In this document: piece by piece, positions 8,839 to 17,203 of the stretch | Layout of the letters: every line of letters begins with the position of its first letter | Position numbering within the stretch: the first letter of the stretch is position 1 | Assembly: GCA_036004665.1 (NCBI GenBank) | Contig: DASYRG010000048.1 | Location: 36,118 to 100,117 of the forward strand | Origin: JACQGZ01 sp036004665 | GTDB lineage: Bacteria; Sysuimicrobiota; Sysuimicrobiia; Sysuimicrobiales; Humicultoraceae | Direction of reading: 5' to 3' | DNA: 64,000 nucleotides | Notes under the pieces: model-generated | Told to the model about the DNA's origin: nothing | What the model saw: the letters and a program-made list of their open reading frames with translations, nothing else | The model's database searches: none | Position numbers and translations under genes: made by a program

Positions 8839-9425
8839 AGGGAGACCTCAATCACCCGGGCCACCAGGCGTCCGCCCCGCGCGGTCCCGTAGACCGTCAC
8901 CGCGACTCCGGGCGTCAGGGCACCGACAGTCACCAGCGAGGTGCCACGAAGGATCCAGACGTCGTCACCCAGTTCCACGACGGTCCCGTCGGTGAGCACG
9001 AGCCCCCCATCCTGCGCCGGACGGGCGATGCGACCGGACGCGCGCGGCGCACCGCGCGCGTCGAAGAGCACGGCCACCTTCTGGGCGCTCAATGAGCCGT
9101 CGGAGTTGCGGGGTCCCGCGACCTCTATGACGCTGGCGCGCGCGATGCCATTGTCTCGGGGCGAGCGCTTACCGCTTGCGCCGGACACCGCGGCCGTCCC
9201 CGCGATGATCACTGTCAGCAGGGTATTCCCCCGGGCCAGCAATGTGAGGGTGCCACCGGCCTGGGCCAGCACTACTCCCACCACCGCGCCGGGTGCTCCT
9301 GCGCCCCCCGGCCCCTGCGCCTCCGCGCTGCCGGTGGATCCCGACCCTTTCCCCGCCGCCGTGGCGGGCGCAGGGGAGATCGCGACGAGGGCGGAGACGA
9401 GGGCGGCGGCGAGGATACGCATCAT
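8835..9425 (-). CDS. Secreted DUF5666-like beta-rich protein
   Basis: A 196-residue protein with a signal peptide (MMRILAAALVSALVAI) then a Gly/Ala-rich linker. The rest is a repeat-like beta pattern (VVGVVLAQAGGTLTLLARG, TVVELGDDVWILRGTSL, VTVYGTARGGRLVARVIEV) resembling DUF5666/OB-like exported domains. Its start overlaps the stop of the RseB-like gene (ATGA), so it is the last gene of the ECF sigma operon and probably part of the same envelope response. Biochemical role unknown. Confidence 0.6.
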   Translation of the reverse strand: MMRILAAALVSALVAISPAPATAAGKGSGSTGSAEAQGPGGAGAPGAVVGVVLAQAGGTLTLLARGNTLLTVIIAGTAAVSGASGKRSPRDNGIARASVIEVAGPRNSDGSLSAQKVAVLFDARGAPRASGRIARPAQDGGLVLTDGTVVELGDDVWILRGTSLVTVGALTPGVAVTVYGTARGGRLVARVIEVSL

Positions 9426-10453
9426 CGGCCGATGAACGCACGGGCCAGGGTCAGCAGCGTACCAGATTGATGGCTGCTGACGATGGCGAGATGCAGTCCG
9501 CGCTCCTCCCAGGAGAGCAGTCGGAAGTATCCCAGGTCGACCACGCGCATCCTGACCCCGCCGGCGAGGACCTCCTCGATCGGTCCGGGCTGGCCCATGG
9601 TGGCTACACGCCGCGCCGGCACCTGGAAAACCGAGATGGGCTGGGTGCCGTCGGTGTAGCGCAGGTGGGCCGCGGTCAGCGACCCGTACTGCGCCACGGA
9701 GGCTCCCGCGAATCGGAGACCTGCCGGCAGCGCCGCCGGCTGGCGGACCTGGAAGCCCACCTGCCGTTCGACCTGCGAGAGCGACATGCCCGCCTCTCTG
9801 GACGGGAAGAGGGAGAAGGAGCGCGCTCCCGCCGGGAGGTGAAACCGGAAGAGCGCCTCGGGCAGATTGAGACTGAAGGAGATGCGCGAGAAATATGCCA
9901 CATAGACCGGCTCGCCGCGCCGCCGTTCTTCGATGCGCAGCGGGATACCCGTCGCCTGATCCACCCAGAAGGTCCGGCTCTCCTCCCCCCGGCGGGCCCC
10001 CAGCCAGAGCACAAAAGCGGCCCGACCCACGACCTCCTCGGTCCCCAGGACCTGGATGTGGTAGGCAGATGCCAGCGCCGCGGACGTGGCTCGGGGACTC
10101 GCCGGATGAGAAAGGGTTGGTCCCTGGAAGACGATGTGCAGCGAGGGCTCATAGTGCCAGAAGTCCGCTCCGGTATCGATGATGATCCGGCCGGCGATGG
10201 GCTCCGGGGAGAGGAATTCCAGACGCATCTTGCCTGAGCGCTTGTGGGCTTCCAGGACCGTGACCGTCTGCGTCCCACCGGACCGTCTGACCGAGATGAT
10301 CTTGGTGCCTTCGTAGTCGATGAGCGCAGGGGCCTCGACCATGCTTCGCAGCACCGTCGCCGCCGACGGCACCGTCGCATCGGTCTGTCCCAGAGCGGGC
10401 AGTGCCGGCAGCGCCAGCGCGGCGCCGAGGAGCAGGGTGGTGAGGCGCCTCAC
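9422..10453 (-). CDS. RseB/MucB-like sigma-factor regulatory lipoprotein-fold protein
   Basis: A 343-residue exported protein (signal peptide about 22 residues). Residues about 30-210 match the LolA/RseB-type half-barrel (MRLEFLSPEPIAGRIIIDTG, then FWHYEPSLHIV). The C-terminal 100 residues resemble the MucB/RseB C-terminal or DUF4367-type domain. RseB proteins sense envelope lipid or porin stress and protect the anti-sigma factor from cleavage. GTG 10453 overlaps the stop of the anti-sigma gene by 4 bases, giving the classic sigma, anti-sigma, RseB order. Confidence 0.75.
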   Translation of the reverse strand: MRRLTTLLLGAALALPALPALGQTDATVPSAATVLRSMVEAPALIDYEGTKIISVRRSGGTQTVTVLEAHKRSGKMRLEFLSPEPIAGRIIIDTGADFWHYEPSLHIVFQGPTLSHPASPRATSAALASAYHIQVLGTEEVVGRAAFVLWLGARRGEESRTFWVDQATGIPLRIEERRRGEPVYVAYFSRISFSLNLPEALFRFHLPAGARSFSLFPSREAGMSLSQVERQVGFQVRQPAALPAGLRFAGASVAQYGSLTAAHLRYTDGTQPISVFQVPARRVATMGQPGPIEEVLAGGVRMRVVDLGYFRLLSWEERGLHLAIVSSHQSGTLLTLARAFIGR

Positions 10454-10938
10454 CGCGGGACCTCGCGCGGCCGCGCCCCCACGATCACCAGGTTGGCGTC
10501 GGTAACCAGGAGGCTCAAGTAGGCGCGGTCCACGAGGGGATCGTCCGCCGCGCTGATGGCGTGCTCACGCACGAAGAGATCCGCTCCAAACTCCGCGGCG
10601 CGCAGCCGGTCGATCTGCCCTCGGGCGAGGGGCAGCAGCAGGAGGAGCAGGACAGCCGCGGCCGCGGCCGCAGCGACGGCGGGGCGCTCTCTCCAGACCG
10701 TCCACCAGGCGGGACGGCGCACCTGACCCTCGGCGAGCGCGCGGCGGATCGGCGGCCAGAGGTCGGGGGCGGCGCGCTGCGGCAGCGCCGAGAGGAGACG
10801 CTTCAGATGAGCCAAGCGCGCCAGTTCCTCCTGGCATGCCACGCAGCCTTCGACGTGCCGGCGCACCACGGCCTCCTGGTCCGGCGGCAGTTCCCGGTCC
10901 AGATAGGCGGAGAGTTGCCCTTCCACGTGCGGGTGCAT
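10450..10938 (-). CDS. Anti-sigma factor with zinc-finger (zf-HC2) domain
   Basis: A 162-residue membrane protein. The N-terminal zinc-binding anti-sigma domain shows the HxxxCxxC pattern at His28, Cys32 and Cys35. One transmembrane helix is at about 86-104 (an Ala run followed by a Leu run), followed by a short outer domain. It should hold the ECF sigma factor at the membrane until released. It starts 9 bp after the sigma gene stop and overlaps the RseB-like gene, so the three form one regulatory unit. Confidence 0.88.
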   Translation of the reverse strand: MHPHVEGQLSAYLDRELPPDQEAVVRRHVEGCVACQEELARLAHLKRLLSALPQRAAPDLWPPIRRALAEGQVRRPAWWTVWRERPAVAAAAAAAVLLLLLLPLARGQIDRLRAAEFGADLFVREHAISAADDPLVDRAYLSLLVTDANLVIVGARPREVPR

Positions 10939-10947
10939 CGACCTCTA

Positions 10948-11580
10948 CTACGCTCCCTCCTGCCCTTTCTTCACCAGATGCCCCAGGCGCCCTTGCAGGA
11001 TCTTCCGCGCCCGGTGCAGCCGCGACTTCACCGTGCCCAGGGGCACCGCCAGCATCTGCGCGATCTCTTCGTAGGCGAGGCCCTGGATATCTGAGAGGAC
11101 CACGACCATGCGCAGATCCTTCGGCAGCCCCAGCAAGGCCCGTTGCACCACATCGTCCATCTGCGCGTCGACGACGGTCTCGGGATTGTCTGCCTCCGGT
11201 CCCGGCCACTCCCGCGTCACTTCTCCGCCCCCGGCAGTCGGCACCGGCGCCCAGAGCGACTCGAGGCGGCCTTTCGGATACTTCCGGATCAGATCAATGT
11301 ACAGGTTTTTGACGATGCGGTGCAGCCAGGCCTCAAGCGGGGCCTCCGGGTCGATCCGGCGAAACGCGCGGAAGACCCGGATGAACGCCTCCTGCGCCAG
11401 GTCCTTGGCGTCGGCGTCACTGCCGCTCATCCGGAAGGCGAGGTTGTACACGTAGGTCCCGTATCTCCGGACCAGCGACTCATAGGCGGCCAGGTCATCG
11501 GCCGTTGCAGGGCCGGGCTCGGAGCCCCCTCCCGCGGCGCCGCGCGGTCTGCCCTCATCGTCCTCTCCTCTGTTACGCAA
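10948..11580 (-). CDS. ECF-family RNA polymerase sigma factor (SigE/RpoE-like)
   Basis: A 210-residue sigma-70 family ECF factor. Region 2 is visible as YNLAFRMSGSDADAKDLAQEAFIRVF with the core-binding and -10 recognition helices; region 4 is VVVLSDIQGLAYEEIAQML followed by GTVKSRLHRAR. A linker of about 30 residues separates them. The only start that keeps the full frame is TTG 11580; the true start may be a little internal. Just upstream on the same strand are GAACTT (11593-11598) and CGTAA (11573-11577), which resemble an ECF promoter, but the second half falls inside the predicted gene, so autoregulation is only a possibility. Confidence 0.88.
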   Translation of the reverse strand: MRNRGEDDEGRPRGAAGGGSEPGPATADDLAAYESLVRRYGTYVYNLAFRMSGSDADAKDLAQEAFIRVFRAFRRIDPEAPLEAWLHRIVKNLYIDLIRKYPKGRLESLWAPVPTAGGGEVTREWPGPEADNPETVVDAQMDDVVQRALLGLPKDLRMVVVLSDIQGLAYEEIAQMLAVPLGTVKSRLHRARKILQGRLGHLVKKGQEGA

Positions 11581-11648
11581 CGGCGGAAGGGAAAGTTCGC
11601 GATTTGGCGGGGGGGAGAATTCGCGGCGGGCGGGAGAAACCGGCGGCC

Positions 11649-12287
11649 CTACCGGACCTGCACGAGCGGCCGGAGGCGGGCGAGCAGACGCGGACCGATG
11701 CCTTCCACTTCAAGGAGATCCTCCAGACGCTCGAATCGTCCGTGCTCCTCCCGGTGGGCGACGATGCGCGCGGCCAGCACTGGTCCAATCCCAGGCAGCG
11801 CTTCCAGATCCGCTGCCGTCGCCGAGTTGATCTCGACCGGGGCGGCCGCCGCCGCACTGGCGCGGTTGGAGCGCGGGGAAGCGTTGCGTCGCTGCTGCCC
11901 GGCGGGTGGGCCTTCGCCGTCTCCGTTCTCCGGGCCTGCAGCCAGCACAGGGTCCGGGGTGCGCGGGATGAAGACGCGCTCCCCGTCTCGCAGCGGCTGG
12001 GCCAGGTTGACGGCCGCCAGATCGGCCAGGAAGGTGGGTCCGTGGGCGGCCGCCAGCGCGTCCGACCACCGCGCGCCGGGGCGCAGACGGTAGACCCCGG
12101 GGATGACGACCTCGCCGGCCACGTGCACGACCAGCTCCGCCGGCGTCGGCGACACCACCAGCAGCGGTCCCTCGCTGGGGGCCCCCCGCAGGGCGAGGCG
12201 ACCGACCAGCAGCAGACCCAGACCGGCAAGCAGCGCGAGCGCCACCTGCTCTCGGCGGCCGAAGGCGATGCGATGCGGTTCCTGCAC
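11649..12287 (-). CDS. comEA: ComEA-family DNA-binding competence protein
   Basis: A 212-residue protein with one N-terminal membrane helix (about 14-32), an SLBB-type domain (VVHVAGEVVIPGVYRLRPG), a polar linker and a C-terminal helix-hairpin-helix pair (INSATAADLEALPGIGPVLA, then LLEVEGIGPRLL). This is the standard ComEA layout. It binds double-stranded DNA at the outer face of the membrane during transformation. No comEC or other competence gene follows: the downstream neighbour is the ECF sigma gene. Confidence 0.92.
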   Translation of the reverse strand: MQEPHRIAFGRREQVALALLAGLGLLLVGRLALRGAPSEGPLLVVSPTPAELVVHVAGEVVIPGVYRLRPGARWSDALAAAHGPTFLADLAAVNLAQPLRDGERVFIPRTPDPVLAAGPENGDGEGPPAGQQRRNASPRSNRASAAAAAPVEINSATAADLEALPGIGPVLAARIVAHREEHGRFERLEDLLEVEGIGPRLLARLRPLVQVR

Positions 12288-12362
12288 CCGCTGCTCCTCC
12301 CCCCAGGCGACAAGGGCTCCAGGGAGGGATATCGCCGCCAGCCTGCCGCTTTGCGCGGCCGG

Positions 12363-14822
12363 TTAGGACAGCACGATGTTGACCAGACGTCCCGGGACGA
12401 CGATGACGTCGGCGATCCGACGGCCCGCGGTCAACCGCCGCACCCGTTCGCTGGCCAGGGCCAGCGCCTTGGCGTCGGCGTCGGCGATGGCGGCGCTCAC
12501 CTCGATGCGGTCCCGCACTTTCCCGTTCACCTGAATCACCAGGGTCACGCGCTCAGCGCGGGCCAGCTCAGGATCAAAGGAGGGCCAGGAGTGCTGGTGG
12601 ATGGAGTACGGCTCACCCCCCCGCGCCCACAGCTCCTCAGCCAGATGCGGCGCGATCGGAGCAACCATCAACAGCAGCGTCCGCAGCGCCGCGGCCCACT
12701 CGTGGTGGCCGCCCCACCGATCCTTGGTCTCGCCTAAGAAGTTCACGAATTCCATCAGCGCCGCGATCGCCGTGTTGAAGTGAAACTCCGCCATGTCCTC
12801 TGTGACGCGCTTGATCGTGGCGTGCGTGCGCCGGCGGATCTCGCGCGCGTTCCCATTCTCCCGGGGGCGGGCCGGGGATGCCGGGACCCTAGCCAGGCTC
12901 CAGATCCGGTGGAGCCAGCGATGCACGCCCTCGATGCCCTGCGTGTCCCAGGGACCCCCTTCGTTCCACGGCCGCATGAACATCAGATACGCCCGGAACG
13001 TGTCGGCGCCGTAGCGGGCGATCTGCTCGTCGGGATCGACCACGTTGCCGCGCGACTTGCTCATGCGGTACCCATCGGGGCCCAGCACGATCCCCTGGTT
13101 GTACAGACGGAGCATCGGCTCCCCGAAGTCGACCAGCCCCAGGTCCCGCATCACCTTGGTCCAGAACCGCGTGTAGAGCAGGTGCAGGACGGCGTGCTCG
13201 ATCCCACCGGTGTACTGATCCACCGGCAGCCAGTAGCGGGCGACGTGCGGATCGAATGGCCCGTCGCCGTAGCCAGGGCTCAGGTACCGGTACTGGTACC
13301 AGGAGGAATCGACGAAAGTGTCCATGGTATCCGTCTCGCGCTCGGCCTCCTCGCCTCCGCACTGCGGGCAGCGCACCGTCCGGAAGCCCTCGTGATATTT
13401 CAGCGGCGACTCCCCGGTAGGTCGGAACTCCGCGTCATGTGGCAGGAGGACCGGAAGGTCCTCCTGCGGGACCGGTACTGTACCGCACGTCTGGCAATAA
13501 ATAATGGGGATGGGCGTCCCCCAGTAGCGCTGCCGGCTGATCAACCAGTCGTGCAGCCGGTAGTTGACCTTGCGCCGCCCGATCCCTCGCCGCTCCATCG
13601 CCTCGGCGATGCGCCGCCACCCCTCCGCGCTGGGGACGCCGTCGAACTCCCCCGAGTTCACCATCGTGCCTTCGCCCAGGTAGGCCTGCTCCAGCGCCTC
13701 TCCCGCCCACCCGGGCGGGGCGATGACGACGGGGATGGGCAGGCCGTACTTGCGGGCAAACTCGAAGTCGCGCTGGTCGTGCCCCGGCACCCCTTGAATG
13801 GCCCCCGTCCCGTAGGTCAGCAGGACGTAGTCGGCGATGTAGATGGGTACCGCCTCACCGGACATCGGGTTGATCGCGTGGGCACCGGTGAACACACCAT
13901 CGCGCTCTTTCTCCGTGGACAGGCGCTCGATGTCGGATGCGCGGGCCGCCTTGAATTTATAGGCCTCCACCTCTGCGCGCTGTTCGGACGTCGTCAGGAG
14001 GTCCACCAGCGGATGCTCAGGTGCCAGCACCGCAAAGGTCATCCCAAAGACCGTGTCCGGCCGGGTCGTAAATACGTCAAAGGAGCGGCCTGGGTGGTCC
14101 CTGACGGGAATGGTGATCTCCACGCCCTCGCTCCGCCCGATCCAGTTCTCCTGCAGCAGGCGCACCCGGTCCGGCCACTCGATCCCCGAGTACTCCAGCA
14201 GTTCCTCGGCGTAGGTGGTGATCTTGAGGAACCACTGCTCCAGGTTCTTCTTGATCACGGGCGTACCGCAGCGTTCGCAGACGCGCTCGTCGCCCACCAC
14301 CTGCTCGCGTGCCAGCGAGGTATTGTCCTTGGGACACCAGTCCACCGGGGCCATGGCCCGGTAGGCCAGCCCGCGCTCGTACATCTTCAGGAAGAACCAC
14401 TGGTTCCAGACATAGAAGTCCGGGTCGCAGGTGACGACCTCCCGCTCCCAGTCCCACATCGCCCCCATGGAGCGCAGCTGCCGGCGCATCCGGTCGATGT
14501 TGGCCATCGTCCAGGTGTAGGGGTGGATGCCCCGCTCGATCGCCGCATTCTCCGCGGGCAGACCAAAGGCGTCAAACCCCATCGGGAACATGACGTTGAA
14601 GCCTTGCATCCGGCGAAAGCGCGCCGCGGCATCGCTGGGCGCCATGGCGTACCAGTGGCCGGTGTGCAGATCTCCGGACGGGTAGGGGTACATGGTCAGG
14701 AAGTAGAACTTCGGCCGGGGATCAAAGTCGGGCGCGTGGGAGAGCCGGTCGGCCTCCCAGCGCGCCTGCCATTTCCCTTCGATAGCCTGCGCCTCGTAGC
14801 GTTCCCGCTCCACGGTCTTCAT
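12363..14822 (-). CDS. leuS: Leucyl-tRNA synthetase
   Basis: A class I synthetase of 819 residues, normal for bacterial LeuRS. ATG 14822 is chosen because AGGAGG lies 6 bases upstream; the open frame extends 11 codons further without support. The HIGH-type signature HTGH is at 53-56 and the KMSKS-type motif reads RMSKSRGN. Zinc-type Cys pairs (CPKD, CERCGTP, CPQCGG) and the editing domain are present. It charges tRNA-Leu. It lies 43 bp downstream of ilvE, and both are behind the leucine T-box leader, so synthesis should rise when uncharged tRNA-Leu accumulates. Confidence 0.97.
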   Translation of the reverse strand: MKTVERERYEAQAIEGKWQARWEADRLSHAPDFDPRPKFYFLTMYPYPSGDLHTGHWYAMAPSDAAARFRRMQGFNVMFPMGFDAFGLPAENAAIERGIHPYTWTMANIDRMRRQLRSMGAMWDWEREVVTCDPDFYVWNQWFFLKMYERGLAYRAMAPVDWCPKDNTSLAREQVVGDERVCERCGTPVIKKNLEQWFLKITTYAEELLEYSGIEWPDRVRLLQENWIGRSEGVEITIPVRDHPGRSFDVFTTRPDTVFGMTFAVLAPEHPLVDLLTTSEQRAEVEAYKFKAARASDIERLSTEKERDGVFTGAHAINPMSGEAVPIYIADYVLLTYGTGAIQGVPGHDQRDFEFARKYGLPIPVVIAPPGWAGEALEQAYLGEGTMVNSGEFDGVPSAEGWRRIAEAMERRGIGRRKVNYRLHDWLISRQRYWGTPIPIIYCQTCGTVPVPQEDLPVLLPHDAEFRPTGESPLKYHEGFRTVRCPQCGGEEAERETDTMDTFVDSSWYQYRYLSPGYGDGPFDPHVARYWLPVDQYTGGIEHAVLHLLYTRFWTKVMRDLGLVDFGEPMLRLYNQGIVLGPDGYRMSKSRGNVVDPDEQIARYGADTFRAYLMFMRPWNEGGPWDTQGIEGVHRWLHRIWSLARVPASPARPRENGNAREIRRRTHATIKRVTEDMAEFHFNTAIAALMEFVNFLGETKDRWGGHHEWAAALRTLLLMVAPIAPHLAEELWARGGEPYSIHQHSWPSFDPELARAERVTLVIQVNGKVRDRIEVSAAIADADAKALALASERVRRLTAGRRIADVIVVPGRLVNIVLS

Positions 14823-14865
14823 GTCAGGCCTCCTCACCCCGCCTGGGGACCGCACACGAGAGTGA

Positions 14866-15813
14866 CTAGCCCCGCGGGACCGCCGCCGCTGCGCGCGGCA
14901 CGCGCGTCAACCAGCCGTGCGCGTCGGGGCGGCGGCCCTCCGCCACCCCGAAGAATGCCTCCATCAGCCGCCCCGTAATCGGCCCGCGCCGCCCCGTCCC
15001 CACCGGAACGCGGTCCACAGACCGGACGGGCGTGATCTCGGCCGCGGTGCCGCTGAAGAAGATCTCGTCGGCCACGTACAGCATCTCGCGCGGCACCAGC
15101 GCCTCGCGTGCCGGAATCCCCGCATCGTCGCAGAGCGTCAGGACCGCTCGCCGCGTCACCCCCTCGAGGATGGAGCTGGCGAGCGGCGGCGTGATCACCA
15201 CGCCGTCCCGCACCAGAAAGACGTTCTCCCCGCTGCCCTCGCTCACGTAGCCCTGTACATCCAGGGCGATACCCTCGATGAACCCCTGATCCGCCGCCTC
15301 CATGGCGACGAAGGAGGAATTCACGTAGTTGCCCCCCATCTTCGCCATCGCCGCATGGGTGTTCGGGGCGATGCGGCGCCAGGAGGAGACCATCACGTCC
15401 ACCCCCTGCTCCAGGGCCGCCTCGCCCAGGTAGCGCCCCCATTCAAAGGAGGCGATGGCCACCTCCAGCGGCGACTTACGCGCATCGAGGCTGAGCGACC
15501 CCATCCCACGAAAGACGATGGGGCGAACGTAGCAGGCGTCGTGCCCGTTGCGCGCGACCAGCGCGAGGATGGCGCCGGCCAGTTCGTCCCGTGAATACGG
15601 CGGCTCCATCCGCGCCATCCGGCAGGAGTCGAAGAGCCGGCGCACGTGGGCCTCCAGGCAGAACGCGGCCGGGCCCCCAGGCGTCAGATAGACGCGGATG
15701 CCCTCAAAGACGCTGCTGCCGTAGTGCAGGGCGTGGGTGAGCACGTGGACTTTCGCCTCCGCCCACGGGACAAACTCCCCGTTGACCCAGATGACCTCTG
15801 AGGGCTTCACCAC
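14866..15813 (-). CDS. ilvE: Branched-chain amino acid aminotransferase
   Basis: A 315-residue fold-type IV PLP aminotransferase. The N-terminus VIWVNGEFVPWAEAKVHVLTHALHYGSSVFEGIR is typical. The PLP lysine is in AMAKMGGNYVNS, and SEGSGENVFLV and FFSGTAAEITPV are present, as in IlvE. It performs the last step of leucine, isoleucine and valine synthesis and the first step of their breakdown. The GTG start at 15813 has GAGGAGG 3-4 bases upstream. It is the first gene after a T-box leader and is followed by leuS. Confidence 0.95.
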   Translation of the reverse strand: MVKPSEVIWVNGEFVPWAEAKVHVLTHALHYGSSVFEGIRVYLTPGGPAAFCLEAHVRRLFDSCRMARMEPPYSRDELAGAILALVARNGHDACYVRPIVFRGMGSLSLDARKSPLEVAIASFEWGRYLGEAALEQGVDVMVSSWRRIAPNTHAAMAKMGGNYVNSSFVAMEAADQGFIEGIALDVQGYVSEGSGENVFLVRDGVVITPPLASSILEGVTRRAVLTLCDDAGIPAREALVPREMLYVADEIFFSGTAAEITPVRSVDRVPVGTGRRGPITGRLMEAFFGVAEGRRPDAHGWLTRVPRAAAAVPRG

Positions 15814-15827
15814 GTTTCCTCCTCACC

Positions 15828-15868
15828 AAAAATCATCGACCGCCTCCGTCTCAGGGACGAAGGCGGTC
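15828..15868 (-). terminator. Intrinsic terminator of the T-box leader
   Basis: Minus-strand arms GACCGCCTTCGTC (15856-15868) and GACGGAGGCGGTC (15838-15850) form a 13-bp stem with a 5-base loop, then GATGATTTTT. It starts two to three bases after the T-box sequence, where the competing terminator is expected. Confidence 0.88.
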
Positions 15869-16098
15869 TCCGCGGTACCACCCTGGTTGGTGCAGCCGGC
15901 TGATGTTCCGGCCCGCACCCGCTTGACCCCGTCACGTAGGGGACCGACGCCGACTGAGCCGGCCGTCGCCGCCCCTCATCGGCATGGCTCCCGGACGAGT
16001 TCGGCGACCCCCGCCACCGGTTCGCACCCTTGGCACCGGCTCGCTCGGGCGGCGGATTACCTACTGCTTCCGGTCATCGCCAAAAAGCAACACAGCTT
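15828..16098 (-). promoter_or_regulatory. T-box leader (leucine-responsive) of ilvE-leuS
   Basis: On the minus strand the leader contains the conserved T-box AGGGTGGTACCGCG at 15871-15884, followed directly by an intrinsic terminator. A stem I start (GCGATGACCGGAAGCAGTAG) begins near 16080. The specifier region reads GAACTCGTCCGGGAGCC, and the aligned codon CTC (15997-15999) is a leucine codon. Leucine fits both downstream genes, ilvE and leuS. Known T-boxes bind uncharged tRNA at the specifier and at the T-box to favour the antiterminator. Secondary structure was judged by eye only. Confidence 0.9.
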
Positions 16099-16104
16099 GA
16101 GTTC

Positions 16105-16132
16105 ATTCTAGGCGCGCAGACACGAGAGTCAA
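16105..16132 (-). promoter_or_regulatory. Sigma-70-type promoter of the T-box ilvE-leuS operon
   Basis: Minus-strand TTGACT (16127-16132) and TAGAAT (16105-16110) are separated by 16 bases. Transcription would start near 16098, just before stem I of the T-box leader, which supports the assignment. Confidence 0.7.
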
Positions 16133-16144
16133 GCTGCGGGAGCG

Positions 16145-16924
16145 CTACTTGACGTCGCCGCAGAGCACGCCTTCGCATGGTGAGTGGTCCAGCACCGTGA
16201 CCCTGGGGAGTCCGTTGACGTAGAAGAGCTGGATCGTGACCCACGCCGCGTTGTTGTCGTCATTGGCCTCCACGAAGTTGTTGCCGGGATCGGCCGTGCT
16301 GACCAGATAGTAGACACCAGCGGGCAGACCGGTGATGGGTAACTGCTGGCCGGGCAGCCCGCGGATGTATTCATCGCCCCAGCCATTCGTGATCCCCTGG
16401 AACTGCGCGTTGCACCCCAAGTAGGTGTGCGGCCCCGCGCCGTCTTTGGGGAGAACCCGCTCGGTGTCGATCAGGCAAAAGGTTACTTTCGTGAACTGAG
16501 CGACCACCGCGCCGTCGAGGGCGCCGGCACGCAGAATGTACTCGGCCACGTCGTCGATGTGCCAGTGGCGGTGCTGCGGATGGAACTCAAACGTGCTGAC
16601 GGGAAACTGCACCGCGACCTGGCCCGAAGCGTTCAGGAGCTGCTGGTACGCGACGGTGATCGTCGCGCTGTGGACGCCGAGAATCTGCAGCGGGCCAGCG
16701 CCCAGGTTGACGATGACGTTGGTGAAGAGCAGCGTGCTCACTCCATCTCTGGTCCGGGTCGTCAGCTGGCCTGGGACGACGGTGAGGAGGTCAGGGTAGA
16801 GGATTCCGCTGGGGGCAGCGCTCGACGGCGAGCCTCCCACGGCCAGGCAGAGGATGAACCCTGCGACCGTGGCTCCGACCTTCAGCGCACGCCGGGCACC
16901 GCGAGGCAAGAGAGAGATTCCCAT
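16145..16924 (-). CDS. Secreted lysyl-oxidase-like copper protein
   Basis: A 259-residue protein with a basic N-terminus and signal peptide (cleavage near SSAAPSG). The central segment FEFHPQHRHWHIDDVAEY carries the clustered histidines of the copper site of the lysyl oxidase family. It is followed by the family-like CLIDTERV, YLGCNAQFQGITNGWGDEY and GVYYLVSTADPGNNFVEANDDNN. In animals this family oxidises lysine to allysine to cross-link matrix; bacterial members are exported and little studied. The gene stands alone, between the T-box promoter and tRNA-Ala. Confidence 0.8.
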   Translation of the reverse strand: MGISLLPRGARRALKVGATVAGFILCLAVGGSPSSAAPSGILYPDLLTVVPGQLTTRTRDGVSTLLFTNVIVNLGAGPLQILGVHSATITVAYQQLLNASGQVAVQFPVSTFEFHPQHRHWHIDDVAEYILRAGALDGAVVAQFTKVTFCLIDTERVLPKDGAGPHTYLGCNAQFQGITNGWGDEYIRGLPGQQLPITGLPAGVYYLVSTADPGNNFVEANDDNNAAWVTIQLFYVNGLPRVTVLDHSPCEGVLCGDVK

Positions 16925-17109
16925 CGGTCACCGCCTTGTTCAGGAGTGGGATGGGAGAGACTTCAATCAGCCGCCCCTTCGGTCCTCTACCTGTCTAAGT
17001 TGGCTCCCAGATCGCAGAGAAAACCTACGACGCACGAGAAGATGTGGCGAGCATCTCTCTGGGTGAGAGCATGATGAAGCGAGGACGTTGCGGCTCTCTA
17101 CACAGAACG

Positions 17110-17185
17110 TGGTGGACCGGAGGGGATTCGAACCCCCGACCTCCTCAATGCCATTGAGGCGCGCTCCCAACTGCGCCACCGGCCC
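17110..17185 (-). tRNA. tRNA-Ala (anticodon GGC)
   Basis: A 76-base cloverleaf on the minus strand with encoded CCA. Acceptor GGGCCGG pairs with CCGGTCC, giving the G3-U70 pair that is the alanine identity element. The anticodon arm CCTCA-ATGGCAT-TGAGG places GGC at positions 34-36. The T arm reads GGGGGTTCGAATCCCC. It lies between the lysyl-oxidase-like gene and the HD-GYP gene. Confidence 0.97.
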
Positions 17186-17203
17186 ACGTCTTGGAAGAAA
17201 CGA

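Noticed and set aside
11573..11598. ECF-type promoter before the sigma gene
   Set aside because: GAACTT and CGTAA are at a plausible distance, but the -10 half falls downstream of the only available start codon, so I did not list it as a feature.
12780..14978. 732-residue plus-strand open frame
   Set aside because: It is the antisense shadow of leuS, with no family motif or ribosome site.
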